A stretch of 10,554 nucleotides of DNA from Parcubacteria group bacterium CG11_big_fil_rev_8_21_14_0_20_41_14 (GCA_002787075.1 PCVT01000125.1:1-10554); one strand, 5' to 3'. Shown: positions 1-7,025, counted from the stretch's first letter. The notes: a model not told the origin generated them from the letters alone. Program-made: numbers and translations.

Positions 1-1
1 A

Positions 2-85
2 TGCTCAAGCCAGATGGTATATGGGCCAAAGGACACGTACAAGTGTTCATCTAAGGAGTGTAAGTTTACTAAAGACGCTGAATAG
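2..85 (+). CDS. C-terminal end of a putative zinc-ribbon protein (partial)
   Basis: This reading frame is open from the left edge of the window to a TAG at 83-85 and gives 27 residues. They begin CSSQMVYGPK and continue through YKCSSKECKFTKDAE. A cysteine followed by S-x-M-V-Y-G-P, then an aromatic-K-C-x4-C-x-F, is how the second half of a C4 zinc ribbon often reads, with the first C-x2-C lying just outside the window. The rest of the gene is not visible, so its function cannot be named. A competing frame (ATG at 1, TAA at 52-54) has no recognisable pattern. Confidence is limited by the short length. Confidence 0.4.
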   Translation, partial: CSSQMVYGPKDTYKCSSKECKFTKDAE

Positions 86-86
86 G

Positions 87-114
87 TTGACTTTTTGAGA
101 AATTGAAGTACACT
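87..114 (+). promoter_or_regulatory. Candidate sigma-70-type promoter for the 175-675 gene
   Basis: TTGACT (87-92) and TACACT (109-114) are separated by 16 bases. Transcription would start near 121 and give a leader of about 54 bases before the ATG at 175. A leader of that length is consistent with the strong Shine-Dalgarno at 160-166. The -10 box is imperfect. Confidence 0.35.
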
Positions 115-174
115 ACACTCTTGGCAAAAAGCCAAAAAACAAACCCACCTAACCCTCAAAAGGAGGAAAGGGAA

Positions 175-675
175 ATGATCATTTACAAAGACACATGCTA
201 TTTCCGCCTTTATGCTTTCTTGCATAAATGGCGAAATGGAAAAGTGCCGATCCAAAACATATCAGTATGCAAACTATTTTGGTATCCTTTTTTCTGTTTG
301 CTTGCTATATTAGTATATGTGTTATTAGAGTTCATTTTAGATATTTTTGCTTTTATTTGCGGATATAGATTTAGCAACAAAACCAGGCAATACGAAAAAA
401 TGAAAACAAAAATCGATCCACCCTTAGTTATAATGATACTAATGCTTGGTTTAATGATTTATATTGCTAGATCTGATATTAAAAACGCAACTATGTTCTT
501 ATGGGACAATCTCCTATACATAATCGGGGGAATAATTACCTTTGGAATTCTGATTTTGATAATTGTTATCCTATACAAATTATTTACTTCAGATGTAATA
601 ACAAAAATCAGCGTCATACTTCGCGACAAATTATGCCCTGTCATCGAATTAAAAAATCGGGAGCTCAAGCAATAG
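175..675 (+). CDS. Small integral membrane protein, unknown function
   Basis: A 166-residue protein that I do not recognise. Hydrophobic stretches at about residues 36-62, 84-98 and 113-135 suggest three or four membrane segments. Basic/polar loops (residues 65-80) and a charged C-terminal tail containing RDKLCPVIELKN flank them. The ATG at 175 is chosen because AAGGAGG at 160-166 lies eight bases upstream. The frame continues upstream to a TTG at 103, but that codon falls inside the likely promoter. A strong intrinsic terminator follows at 710-742, so this is probably a single-gene unit. Use of a leader and a near-perfect Shine-Dalgarno differs from most other genes in the window. No catalytic motif is visible. 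Confidence 0.7.
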   Translation: MIIYKDTCYFRLYAFLHKWRNGKVPIQNISVCKLFWYPFFCLLAILVYVLLEFILDIFAFICGYRFSNKTRQYEKMKTKIDPPLVIMILMLGLMIYIARSDIKNATMFLWDNLLYIIGGIITFGILILIIVILYKLFTSDVITKISVILRDKLCPVIELKNRELKQ

Positions 676-709
676 AATACTATAACAAGAGCCAGCACAT
701 CTCAACCCA

Positions 710-742
710 GCCGTCCGACTCCTCTCGGGCGGCGCTTTTTTT
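710..742 (+). terminator. Intrinsic terminator after the 175-675 gene
   Basis: A 9-bp stem (710-718 with 725-733, one G-T wobble) with the loop CTCCTC is followed by GC and seven T (736-742). Confidence 0.88.
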
Positions 743-752
743 CAATAGCTTA

Positions 753-782
753 TTGCGTGAAAAAATCAAATTGTGATATAAT
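753..782 (+). promoter_or_regulatory. Extended -10 promoter, leaderless, for the 792-1370 gene
   Basis: TTGCGT (753-758), an 18-base spacer, then TG-A-TATAAT with TATAAT at 777-782. Only nine bases separate the -10 box from the ATG at 792. Transcription should therefore begin within a few bases of the start codon. The ten-base string TGATATAATA recurs before the genes at 7652 and 10119. Confidence 0.65.
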
Positions 783-791
783 ATAAGCACT

Positions 792-1370
792 ATGGAAAAT
801 ACAACTACCACAATCGGCATAGCGGATCAGAATCCAGCCAGTAGTTTAGCAACCCCGCAAAATCATGCAACAAACAGTTTCTCGCTATTTGAAATTTTGC
901 TTATGGTTGGCGTGCTTGGCATATTAGGCGCTTTCATATACATAGGCCGCAAATTACAAATTCTTGATGACTTAAAAGAAACAACGAAAAAAGTAAAATA
1001 CAATCTCAAGGTTATTGCCGACTTCTTGATATCAAACAGCGTATTTAACCCGAAAGAGTTGGAATCATACAGCCCGCTGAAACTCACTGAACTGGGCATG
1101 CAAAAAGTTCAGAATTCCGGATTTGAAAAAATCTTTAACGAACATAAAGACAAGTTTTTTAATTTCATTGAGTCAGAGGAGGCCAAAACAAAATATGATG
1201 TTGAAATCGCATCTATAAAATCAATCAGCGCCCTTTTCTATAAGGATTTTTTCGGACCATTAAAAAATTACTTCTATGACAATCCGGAAATTGACGAAAA
1301 TCAGACAAAAATAACGCTTGGAGTATACCTTCGTGATGAATACCTAAAGGAACATACTGACATTGACTAA
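792..1370 (+). CDS. Single-pass membrane protein, unknown function
   Basis: A 192-residue protein that I do not recognise. A Thr/Asn/Gln-rich N-terminus of about 30 residues (no cleavable signal is apparent) precedes one membrane segment at about residues 33-52 (FEILLMVGVLGILGAFIYIG). A predominantly helical, charged domain of about 140 residues follows and should lie in the cytoplasm. It is rich in Lys, Phe and Glu and has no cysteines or metal-binding pattern. The start at 792 is set by the -10 box ending at 782. No Shine-Dalgarno fits, so translation is probably leaderless. The gene stands alone between a terminator on each side (710-742 and 1375-1403). A membrane-anchored scaffold or adaptor is possible, but the sequence does not say. 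Confidence 0.8.
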   Translation: MENTTTTIGIADQNPASSLATPQNHATNSFSLFEILLMVGVLGILGAFIYIGRKLQILDDLKETTKKVKYNLKVIADFLISNSVFNPKELESYSPLKLTELGMQKVQNSGFEKIFNEHKDKFFNFIESEEAKTKYDVEIASIKSISALFYKDFFGPLKNYFYDNPEIDENQTKITLGVYLRDEYLKEHTDID

Positions 1371-1374
1371 TCTC

Positions 1375-1403
1375 AAAAGCCCGCTCAAAAACGGGCTTTT
1401 TTT
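1375..1403 (+). terminator. Intrinsic terminator after the 792-1370 gene
   Basis: AAAAGCCCG (1375-1383) pairs with CGGGCTTTT (1392-1400) around an eight-base loop, and the T run goes on to 1403. It starts five bases after the stop codon and isolates the following gene. Confidence 0.88.
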
Positions 1404-1415
1404 GTTTCACCATGA

Positions 1416-1449
1416 TTGACAAACCACCCCAACCGCTCTACCCTATAAT
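1416..1449 (+). promoter_or_regulatory. Candidate promoter for the (p)ppGpp synthetase/hydrolase gene
   Basis: A perfect TTGACA lies at 1416-1421 and a perfect TATAAT at 1444-1449. The 22-base spacer is longer than the usual 16-18, so the two may not work together. Only four bases separate TATAAT from the ATG at 1454, which would make the mRNA leaderless. Confidence 0.45.
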
Positions 1450-1453
1450 CAGT

Positions 1454-2914
1454 ATGCCAACAATACAAGACCTAATAAAAACAATAAATCAAGAAAAGCT
1501 CAAAGTTGACACAGACCTTGTGAAGCTCGCTTTTGAATTCGCGCAAGAAGCCCACCTTGGCCAAAAGCGCAAAAGCGGAGAGCCATATATCAATCATCCT
1601 ATTGACACAGCCATTACATTGGCAAAATATCATTTAGACCAAGACACAATCATAGCCGGCCTTGTGCATGATGTTCCAGAAGACACCAAAAAGACGCTTA
1701 AAGACATTGAAAAAGAATTCGGCCCAAACGTGGCAGGCCTAGTAGAAGGAATAACAAAATTAGGAAAGCTAAAATACCGCGGCATAGAGCGCTACATTGA
1801 GAACTTAAGAAAAATGTTCGTTGCAATGGCAGCGGATATCCGCGTAATATTCATAAAATTCGCGGATCGTCTCCACAATCTAAAAACATTGGAATCATTA
1901 GAACCGCGCAAACGAGAGCGCATCGCGCGCGAGACATTGGAAATCTATGCCCCAATAGCCAATCGTTTAGGCATTTGGCAATTAAAAGGCAAGCTGGAGG
2001 ATCTTTCATTCAAATATTTGTATCCCAAAGAATATGAATCAATCAAAGAAGCAATTGACAAACATTTCAAAAACCGGGAAAAAGTTCTCTCTGATATGTG
2101 CGTTAAAGTAAAATCAGAACTGAAAAAAGAAAAAATACAAATAATGGAAATTTCAGGCAGAACAAAAGATCTATGGAGCATGCATCAAAAACTGCAAAAG
2201 CATAACAATGAGCTGCAGAGAATTCATGATATAATTGCCTTGCGCGTTGTTGTCCCGACTATTGCTGACTGCTACAGAGCTCTAGGCATTGTGCACAACA
2301 AATGGAGGCCAATGCCCAATAGGTTTAAAGATTATATTGCCCAGCCAAAGCCCAATGGATACCAATCATTGCACACTACTATTTTTTATGAGCACGGCAA
2401 AACCATTGAAATACAAATACGCACAAAAGCAATGCATGAAGACGCTGAATTCGGAATCGCGGCGCACTGGAACTATGATGAGCGCGGATCTATTCAATTT
2501 GATCGCGAGCTTGAATGGGTAAAAGATCTTTCCAAATGGCAACAAGAAATCGCGGATAGCACCCAATACTTGGATTCGTTAAAAATTGACGTGTTCCAAG
2601 ACAGAATTTTTGTGTTCACTCCAAAAGGAGATGTTATAGATCTTCCAGAGGATTCAACTCCAGTTGATTTTGCCTATCATATTCACACTGAAATCGGAGA
2701 CAAAGCAACTGGCGCGCGCATCAATAACCAGCTTTCTTCTCTTAGCACGCCTTTACGATCTGGCGACATGGTTGAAATGATCACTGAAAAAAACCGCAAA
2801 GGCCCAAACAGGGACTGGCTTAAGTTCGTGAAAACCAGGGCAGCGCGCGACAAAATAAAACAAAACACAAAGCGCGGACTTTGGGAAGCGATTAAGGACT
2901 TTAAGGGGAAATAA
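1454..2914 (+). CDS. rel: Bifunctional (p)ppGpp synthetase/hydrolase, short RelA/SpoT type
   Basis: A cytoplasmic stringent-response enzyme that makes (p)ppGpp from ATP and GDP/GTP and hydrolyses it again. Residues below count from the ATG at 1454 (486 aa). The N-terminal HD hydrolase domain keeps H48, the H72-D73 pair and E76-D77 (HDVPEDT), then FADRLHNLKTL. The synthetase domain has D259 in IHDIIALR, RFKD at 290-293, the G-loop segment PKPNGYQSLHT and E319 in EIQIRT. RxKD rather than ExDD is the signature of bifunctional Rel/SpoT enzymes. A TGS domain follows from about 379 (DRIFVFTPKGDVIDLP). The protein ends soon after GPNRDWLKFVKT and lacks the helical, zinc-finger/CC and ACT regions of the usual enzymes of about 700 residues. 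Residues MIDKPPQPLYPIIS upstream are translated promoter, so the ATG at 1412 is rejected. Confidence 0.95.
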   Translation: MPTIQDLIKTINQEKLKVDTDLVKLAFEFAQEAHLGQKRKSGEPYINHPIDTAITLAKYHLDQDTIIAGLVHDVPEDTKKTLKDIEKEFGPNVAGLVEGITKLGKLKYRGIERYIENLRKMFVAMAADIRVIFIKFADRLHNLKTLESLEPRKRERIARETLEIYAPIANRLGIWQLKGKLEDLSFKYLYPKEYESIKEAIDKHFKNREKVLSDMCVKVKSELKKEKIQIMEISGRTKDLWSMHQKLQKHNNELQRIHDIIALRVVVPTIADCYRALGIVHNKWRPMPNRFKDYIAQPKPNGYQSLHTTIFYEHGKTIEIQIRTKAMHEDAEFGIAAHWNYDERGSIQFDRELEWVKDLSKWQQEIADSTQYLDSLKIDVFQDRIFVFTPKGDVIDLPEDSTPVDFAYHIHTEIGDKATGARINNQLSSLSTPLRSGDMVEMITEKNRKGPNRDWLKFVKTRAARDKIKQNTKRGLWEAIKDFKGK

Positions 2915-3818
2915 TTTTTGACGCGATTTGCTTTAGCTCGTCTTCTCCGTAAAATTCAATGGTAATCAGCCCGACTTTCGTTCCTCTGCGGCCGATCATA
3001 ACTTTGGTGCCTAAAGCGTCCCTAAGCTGTTTTTCCAATTCCTCAATATTTGGGTCTCGGATAATTGTGCGCGTGTGCCGATTTATTTCAACTTTTTTTA
3101 CTTCTTGCGAAGTATCTGAAATATTTAGCTTTTGGTCTAAAATTTTCTTGAACATTTGCATGCGTTTTGCTTCATCCTGAATTTCAAGAATCAATCTAGC
3201 GTGTCCGGTTGTGATTTTTCTTTCGGCAACTGCTTTTTGTATTTCAGGGTCTAGGGCTAAAAGACGAATCGCGTTTGAAATCAAAGGCCTTGTTTTGTTT
3301 ACCCGCTTTCCAATTTCATCATGCGTTAAGCCGAACTCATCATTTAATTTTTGATAAGCCAAGGCCTCTTCAATCGGATTCAAATCAGCTCTTTGGATAT
3401 TTTCAATCAAAGCAAGTTCTAATCTTTCTAATTCATCTGCTTGGCGCACTATAGCTGGCACAGTTTTAAGGCCAGCTAATTTTGAAGCGCGCAAACGCCG
3501 CTCTCCTGCTATAAGTTCATATTTTCCATTGTTTGATGGAACTACAACAAGGGGCTGGATTATGCCATGCGCTTTTATTGATTCAGCAAGTTCGTTCAGC
3601 TTTTCTTCATCAAAATATTTGCGCGGATTATGCCGGTTTGATTCAACTTTTTCAACTTCAATGTCAATCATTCTAGAAAGAGAATCTGAATCCTTGGGCA
3701 TATTTTGCTCAGGAGCCACAGAAGAAAAATTCTGTTTTTGTTTTTGCTGTGAAGCATTGTCTTTGCTCGGAATCAAGGACCCTAATCCCCTACCAAGCCC
3801 GAAATTTTGTTTTGGCAT
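2901..3818 (-). CDS. parB: ParB/Spo0J chromosome-partitioning protein
   Basis: A 305-residue DNA-binding CTPase-type clamp that loads at parS sites and works with ParA to segregate the chromosome. The N-terminal tail carries LGRGLGSLIP (8-17), the conserved segment that contacts ParA. The ParB/Srx domain shows NPRKYFDEEKLNELAESI, the GERRLRA nucleotide-binding box at 105-111 and ENIQRADLNPIEEA from 139. A helix-turn-helix (about 164-190) reads LTHDEIGKRVNKTRPLISN. A charged linker and a C-terminal dimerisation segment complete a normal-length protein. It starts five bases after the parA stop without a Shine-Dalgarno, so it is probably translated from the parA mRNA by coupling. Its last 14 bases overlap the end of the convergent rel gene. 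No terminator is visible. Confidence 0.96.
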   Translation of the reverse strand: MPKQNFGLGRGLGSLIPSKDNASQQKQKQNFSSVAPEQNMPKDSDSLSRMIDIEVEKVESNRHNPRKYFDEEKLNELAESIKAHGIIQPLVVVPSNNGKYELIAGERRLRASKLAGLKTVPAIVRQADELERLELALIENIQRADLNPIEEALAYQKLNDEFGLTHDEIGKRVNKTRPLISNAIRLLALDPEIQKAVAERKITTGHARLILEIQDEAKRMQMFKKILDQKLNISDTSQEVKKVEINRHTRTIIRDPNIEELEKQLRDALGTKVMIGRRGTKVGLITIEFYGEDELKQIASKIISP

Positions 3819-3823
3819 ATTTT

Positions 3824-4594
3824 TTATATATTCTCATGAATTTCCAAGAGTTCTTTTGCTAATCGTTCATAGGCCTTGGCGCCTTTGGATTTAGGATCAT
3901 AATGCAGAATTGATTTTCCAAATGACGGAGCTTCTGTTAATCGCACATTCCTTGGAATAACGCTTCTGAAAATCTTATCTGGAAAGTATTGATATAATTC
4001 GTGCATTACTTGCTCTGATAATTTCTGCCTTCCATCGTACATGGTAATCACAGCGCCAAGCACTTGAATTTCTGGCTTGATATTATCTTTAATCAATTGG
4101 ATTGTGTTCATTAATTGCCCAAGCCCTTCCAAAGCAAAGTATTCTGCTTGCACTGGAATTAATATCTCATCAGCCGCTACTAGCCCGTTTATAGTAAGAA
4201 GCCCAAGCGATGGCGGAGAGTCAATGATGATATAATCAAATTCATGGCGAACGCTGTCTACTACGTCAAATAATCGGAATTCCCTGCGATCCATGTTAAC
4301 AAGCTCAACTGACGCTCCGGCCAAGGAATTGGTCGCTGGCGCGATTTTTAGGCCGTCTAGCTCATGCTGATGCAGAATAGAGCGGATATTTGCTTGTCCG
4401 CTTAAAACCTCATATAAGCCCTTTTCAAGGTTAGTATGATTAATGCCGATTCCGCTGGTCGCGTTTGCCTGCGGGTCTAAATCAACGAGCAGAACATATT
4501 TCCCAAGCGCTGCCAGATACACGGCTAGATTGATTGCTGTTGTGGTCTTGCCTACTCCGCCTTTTTGGTTCACCACTGAAATGATTCGCGCCAT
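3824..4594 (-). CDS. parA: ParA/Soj chromosome-partitioning ATPase
   Basis: A 256-residue deviant Walker ATPase that forms a nucleoid-bound gradient moving ParB-parS complexes. KGGVGKTT (11-18) is the deviant Walker A motif with its signature Lys11. VDLDPQANAT contains the A' aspartates D38 and D40, and YIIIDSPPSLG is the Walker B segment. RNVRLTEAPSFG near the C-terminus is typical of Soj-type proteins. Length is normal for chromosomal ParA with no N-terminal DNA-binding extension. It is the first gene of parAB and has its own promoter with the -10 box eight bases before the ATG, so it should be leaderless. The divergent tRNA-Leu promoter shares its -35 region. Confidence 0.97.
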   Translation of the reverse strand: MARIISVVNQKGGVGKTTTAINLAVYLAALGKYVLLVDLDPQANATSGIGINHTNLEKGLYEVLSGQANIRSILHQHELDGLKIAPATNSLAGASVELVNMDRREFRLFDVVDSVRHEFDYIIIDSPPSLGLLTINGLVAADEILIPVQAEYFALEGLGQLMNTIQLIKDNIKPEIQVLGAVITMYDGRQKLSEQVMHELYQYFPDKIFRSVIPRNVRLTEAPSFGKSILHYDPKSKGAKAYERLAKELLEIHENI

Positions 4595-4602
4595 ATGTTC
4601 TT

Positions 4603-4631
4603 ATTATAAAATAAAATAAGAACTTTGACAA
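4603..4631 (-). promoter_or_regulatory. parAB promoter (leaderless)
   Basis: On the minus strand, TTGTCA (4631-4626) is followed by a 17-base spacer and a perfect TATAAT (4608-4603). Eight bases then lead to the parA ATG. The -35 overlaps the plus-strand TTGACA of the tRNA-Leu promoter by five bases. Confidence 0.78.
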
Positions 4632-4653
4632 TACTCGCGGATTGTTCTAGAAT
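4625..4653 (+). promoter_or_regulatory. tRNA-Leu promoter
   Basis: A perfect TTGACA (4625-4630), a 17-base spacer and TAGAAT (4648-4653). Transcription should start near 4660, leaving a leader of about 49 bases, containing the hairpin at 4670-4693, before the tRNA. Confidence 0.75.
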
Positions 4654-4669
4654 TCAAATGTTCCCAATT

Positions 4670-4708
4670 CCCCCACCTTTACCAAGGAGGGGGCAAGGGG
4701 GTGGTTAG
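4670..4708 (+). repeat. REP-like GC-rich palindrome in the tRNA-Leu leader
   Basis: CCCCC-A-CCTT (4670-4679) pairs with AAGG-A-GGGGG (4684-4693) around the loop TACC, with one A-A mismatch. It is followed by CAAGGGGGTGGTTAG, a second G-rich block. Such an element in an AT-rich spacer resembles dispersed palindromic repeats. Only one copy lies in this window, so repeat status is inferred. It could instead be a processing hairpin of the tRNA precursor. Confidence 0.5.
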
Positions 4709-4794
4709 GCCGGAGTGGTGAAACTGGTATACACGCACGACTCAAAATCGTGTGCGCTAAGCGCGTGAGGGTTCGAGTCCCTCCTCCGGCACCA
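4709..4794 (+). tRNA. tRNA-Leu(CAA)
   Basis: The acceptor stem GCCGGAG/CTCCGGC has seven pairs, followed by A73 and an encoded CCA (4792-4794). The anticodon stem CACGA/TCGTG encloses loop CTCAAAA, with anticodon CAA at 4743-4745, reading UUG. A long class II variable arm (GCGC-TAA-GCGC) and the T arm GAGGG-TTCGAGT-CCCTC complete the fold. A T-rich terminator is not obvious downstream. Confidence 0.96.
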
Positions 4795-5080
4795 ATGAGA
4801 AAATTTCAAGTTTAAATTAGTAAGCACAAGCAGATTAAAAGACCTCGGACAACTATGCGAGGCAATACATCAGCAAATCAATTATTACAACACCAGCAGG
4901 ATACATACGAGCATCAATACCCAGCCAGCTACTTTCAGAAAGCAATACGAAGCCAATACAAAAACAAGGGCCATTATGGCCGCTTGCAGATTATCAACTA
5001 ATTTATCAAACGCGGAGCTTCTAGGTATCTAAAGAAAGGGGTACCTGACAGTTGGAAAACTTTAATTCAAAAATTACCAT
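4795..5080. other. Intergenic stretch without a supportable gene
   Basis: These 286 bases hold no convincing gene, terminator or repeat. A plus-strand frame at 4855-5001 gives 48 residues rich in Gln, Tyr and Asn, but it has no Shine-Dalgarno, no -10 box and no recognisable motif. No second copy of the tRNA-Leu 3' end, such as an integration site would leave, was seen. Confidence 0.5.
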
Positions 5081-5836
5081 TTAGACACCAGAAGAACTTT
5101 TCAAATCCCATTCTTGCGCTAAAGCACCGCCCATGCTTTTAAGGCAATAACCCACAAGAGTATCAATTCTTTTCATCACTTCTTTTTTAGAATTTGATTC
5201 TGCGATTGATTGATATAACTTTACAAACCTCTTATCTTTCTTGGCAATTTCCATGGCTTGATATTTTTGCTTTATAATAGAAATTTTGTGATATCGACAA
5301 AAGATTTCAATTAAATAATTAAGCAATGAATGTATATTATATTGCCAGGAAAAAATATCTTTATTCAACAAACTATCTTCAATGTCCCTTACATAATCTT
5401 GAATAAAATATTTCGCAGTTGTCAATTCAATATGATTTAATCCGCTGTTCTTTAATTCATCCTTTAAAAACAATTTTGCTTCTTTTTGCAACTTTTTTAG
5501 CATCCCATTGCGGTCTAAAATAACTATTCCGTCTCGCAACATGTAGGCGATTGTTTTTCTCGAAACTTCACGATATTTCACTTTTTTCCAATCTGATTTT
5601 AAGCGCTCGATCGGATTGACAAAATAATCCACTTCCACGCCTTCAACATGCATAATTCCTCGGTAACGATTTCCATTATTCTTTATTACTATATAAATAT
5701 CCAAATCAGAATTCTTACTGAATTTATTTTTATTGAAATACGACCCAAAACCTAAAATACCCAAAATCTGCAAATTATCCTTAGGGTATTTTTGCTTTAG
5801 TTTTTCAATGAATTGATAAGCGATTCTTTGATTCAT
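5081..5836 (-). CDS. Nucleotidyltransferase of the MNT/pol-beta superfamily
   Basis: A 251-residue protein with an N-terminal nucleotidyltransferase fold. GFGS (29-32) and NSDLDIYIV supply the G-S and the first two metal-binding acids D44 and D46. D70 in VEVDYFV is the third acid of the catalytic triad, so the enzyme should transfer a nucleoside monophosphate to a small molecule or protein. The remaining 140 or so residues are helical and Lys-rich and resemble the C-terminal half of antibiotic or antitoxin-type nucleotidyltransferases. The substrate is unknown. The start at 5836 is set by a -10 box seven bases upstream, and an in-frame extension to 5965 would run through the upstream terminator. 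A HEPN toxin partner is not present next to it. It is a single-gene unit. Confidence 0.82.
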   Translation of the reverse strand: MNQRIAYQFIEKLKQKYPKDNLQILGILGFGSYFNKNKFSKNSDLDIYIVIKNNGNRYRGIMHVEGVEVDYFVNPIERLKSDWKKVKYREVSRKTIAYMLRDGIVILDRNGMLKKLQKEAKLFLKDELKNSGLNHIELTTAKYFIQDYVRDIEDSLLNKDIFSWQYNIHSLLNYLIEIFCRYHKISIIKQKYQAMEIAKKDKRFVKLYQSIAESNSKKEVMKRIDTLVGYCLKSMGGALAQEWDLKSSSGV

Positions 5837-5843
5837 ATAGGAA

Positions 5844-5872
5844 AGTATATACCAACAAAAAATAAAAAACAA
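5844..5872 (-). promoter_or_regulatory. Promoter of the nucleotidyltransferase gene (leaderless)
   Basis: TTGTTT (5872-5867), a 17-base spacer and TATACT (5849-5844), then seven bases to the ATG at 5836. The -35 box falls in the T tract of the upstream terminator. Confidence 0.6.
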
Positions 5873-5906
5873 GAAAAAGTGGCGAATGTATTTAATTATT
5901 CGCCAC
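5864..5906 (-). terminator. Intrinsic terminator of the peptide/radical SAM operon
   Basis: A perfect 9-bp stem, GTGGCGAAT/ATTCGCCAC (5879-5887 with 5898-5906), has a ten-base loop. On the minus strand it is followed by TTTTTCTTGTTTTTT. It lies about 45 bases beyond the radical SAM stop codon and separates that operon from the nucleotidyltransferase. Confidence 0.88.
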
Positions 5907-5949
5907 TCACTACAAAACGAACGATCAAAACGCAGGCCAGGGGCGCGAC

Positions 5950-6999
5950 TTAGCACAGCCAACAATCAGGATCTGCTCCCAAAAAACTTCCACTCACAGC
6001 TTCCGATCTTGCCCTGCATCCTCCACATGTAAATCGTAACTCACATGATCCGCACGCACCAGTCAATTTCCGCTCCAGCAAGTCATGTACAAACCTGCTG
6101 TTTATATATTCGTCTAAAATTTGTTCCGTGGATATCCCTTTGATGTTCATAATCGGCTGATTATGCAAAAGCGGGCACGGAAGCATGGTTCCGTCTGGCT
6201 CAATGCTGAATGTACCAATGCCGGCGATACAACCTCCATACTCGCCAGAACTGCCGCTATATTCCGCGCTGATATATGCCAAAGGGTCATTAAGGTCAAC
6301 CACGAGGCCATTTCGCCGGCAATTTAGTTCGGCAACAAGAACGACGAGCTGTTTTTTAGAAGCAACATCAAACCACAGATCAGGCCTTTTTAAAGCCCTT
6401 CCGGCAGGTATAATACTTGAAACAGAAAGTATGTCTGCGCCGAGCGATTCCACAAATTCAACCATAGATGGCAATTCTTGAAGCTGGTCTTTCTGTATGG
6501 TAGCCCTCACGATGGACTGGATATTGGGCCTTTGGACTACCAAACCTATAGCTTGAACCGCTGATTCGAAAGCATGGGATGAGTGCCTGAAAGCGTTGTG
6601 CCTTGACGAATCACAACTGTCTAGACTAATAGAAATCCTGGTATCTGGAAAAGCCAAGCCCTCCAAAAAATCCAGGAGCTCTTCAGTCAGAAAACTTCCA
6701 TTAGTGGCAACAGTCAAAAATTCATCGCCACGCACATGTTCCTTGACTACTAACAAGAGCTCTCTGAATTGCGGATGAAGGAGTGGTTCGCCTCCAGTAA
6801 TCAGATACCCGCCTTTTTGGGCTATATGCGGACAACAAAACTGAATCACTCTTTCAAAATCAGGAACCGACATGTCCACAGCCCCCTGATATGCGCCCCT
6901 ACAGTGTTCGCATCGCATGTTGCAACGCGATGTTATATTAAGCTGGGCGTGGTATAATTCCAATTCATATACCGCCTCTGATGTTTCAATCTCCAACAT
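5950..6999 (-). CDS. Radical SAM/SPASM enzyme, probable peptide maturase
   Basis: A 349-residue enzyme. C26-x3-C30-x2-C33 (CNMRCEHC) binds the catalytic 4Fe-4S cluster and SAM, and GGEP at 69-72 is the usual SAM-contact motif. The C-terminal SPASM region has C257, C275 (preceded by G-x4), C316-x2-C319-x5-C325-x2-C328 and C346, enough for two auxiliary clusters. C349 is the last residue. SPASM enzymes such as PqqE and sactipeptide or ranthipeptide maturases typically modify ribosomal peptides. There is no N-terminal peptide-recognition (RRE) domain. The start at 6999 is preceded by GGAGG six bases upstream (7010-7006). It lies 90 bases after a 30-residue Cys-rich peptide gene on the same strand. 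It is GC-richer and far poorer in Lys than its neighbours, suggesting acquisition. A different substrate cannot be excluded. Confidence 0.93.
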   Translation of the reverse strand: MLEIETSEAVYELELYHAQLNITSRCNMRCEHCRGAYQGAVDMSVPDFERVIQFCCPHIAQKGGYLITGGEPLLHPQFRELLLVVKEHVRGDEFLTVATNGSFLTEELLDFLEGLAFPDTRISISLDSCDSSRHNAFRHSSHAFESAVQAIGLVVQRPNIQSIVRATIQKDQLQELPSMVEFVESLGADILSVSSIIPAGRALKRPDLWFDVASKKQLVVLVAELNCRRNGLVVDLNDPLAYISAEYSGSSGEYGGCIAGIGTFSIEPDGTMLPCPLLHNQPIMNIKGISTEQILDEYINSRFVHDLLERKLTGACGSCELRFTCGGCRARSEAVSGSFLGADPDCWLC

Positions 7000-7025
7000 G
7001 ACATTCCTCCGCGTTGACTTAATTT

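Noticed and set aside
1..54. Open frame from ATG at position 1 to TAA at 52-54
   Set aside because: Seventeen residues without pattern. The overlapping frame ending at 85 reads as a zinc ribbon and is preferred.
103..174. In-frame TTG extension of the membrane protein at 175
   Set aside because: The TTG lies inside the probable promoter, while the ATG at 175 has AAGGAGG at the right distance.
1412..1453. Upstream ATG for the (p)ppGpp synthetase
   Set aside because: The 14 extra residues are the translation of TTGACA and TATAAT promoter elements, and the family starts at the ATG at 1454.
4855..5001. 48-residue plus-strand frame after tRNA-Leu
   Set aside because: No promoter, no Shine-Dalgarno and no motif. 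Gln/Tyr/Asn-rich composition is what AT-rich non-coding DNA can give. Conservation in relatives would revive it.
4709..5080. Possible integration site at the tRNA-Leu 3' end
   Set aside because: No direct repeat of the tRNA end and no integrase gene were found in the window.
5837..5965. N-terminal extension of the nucleotidyltransferase
   Set aside because: It would translate the terminator hairpin and the promoter. The fold begins at the ATG at 5836.
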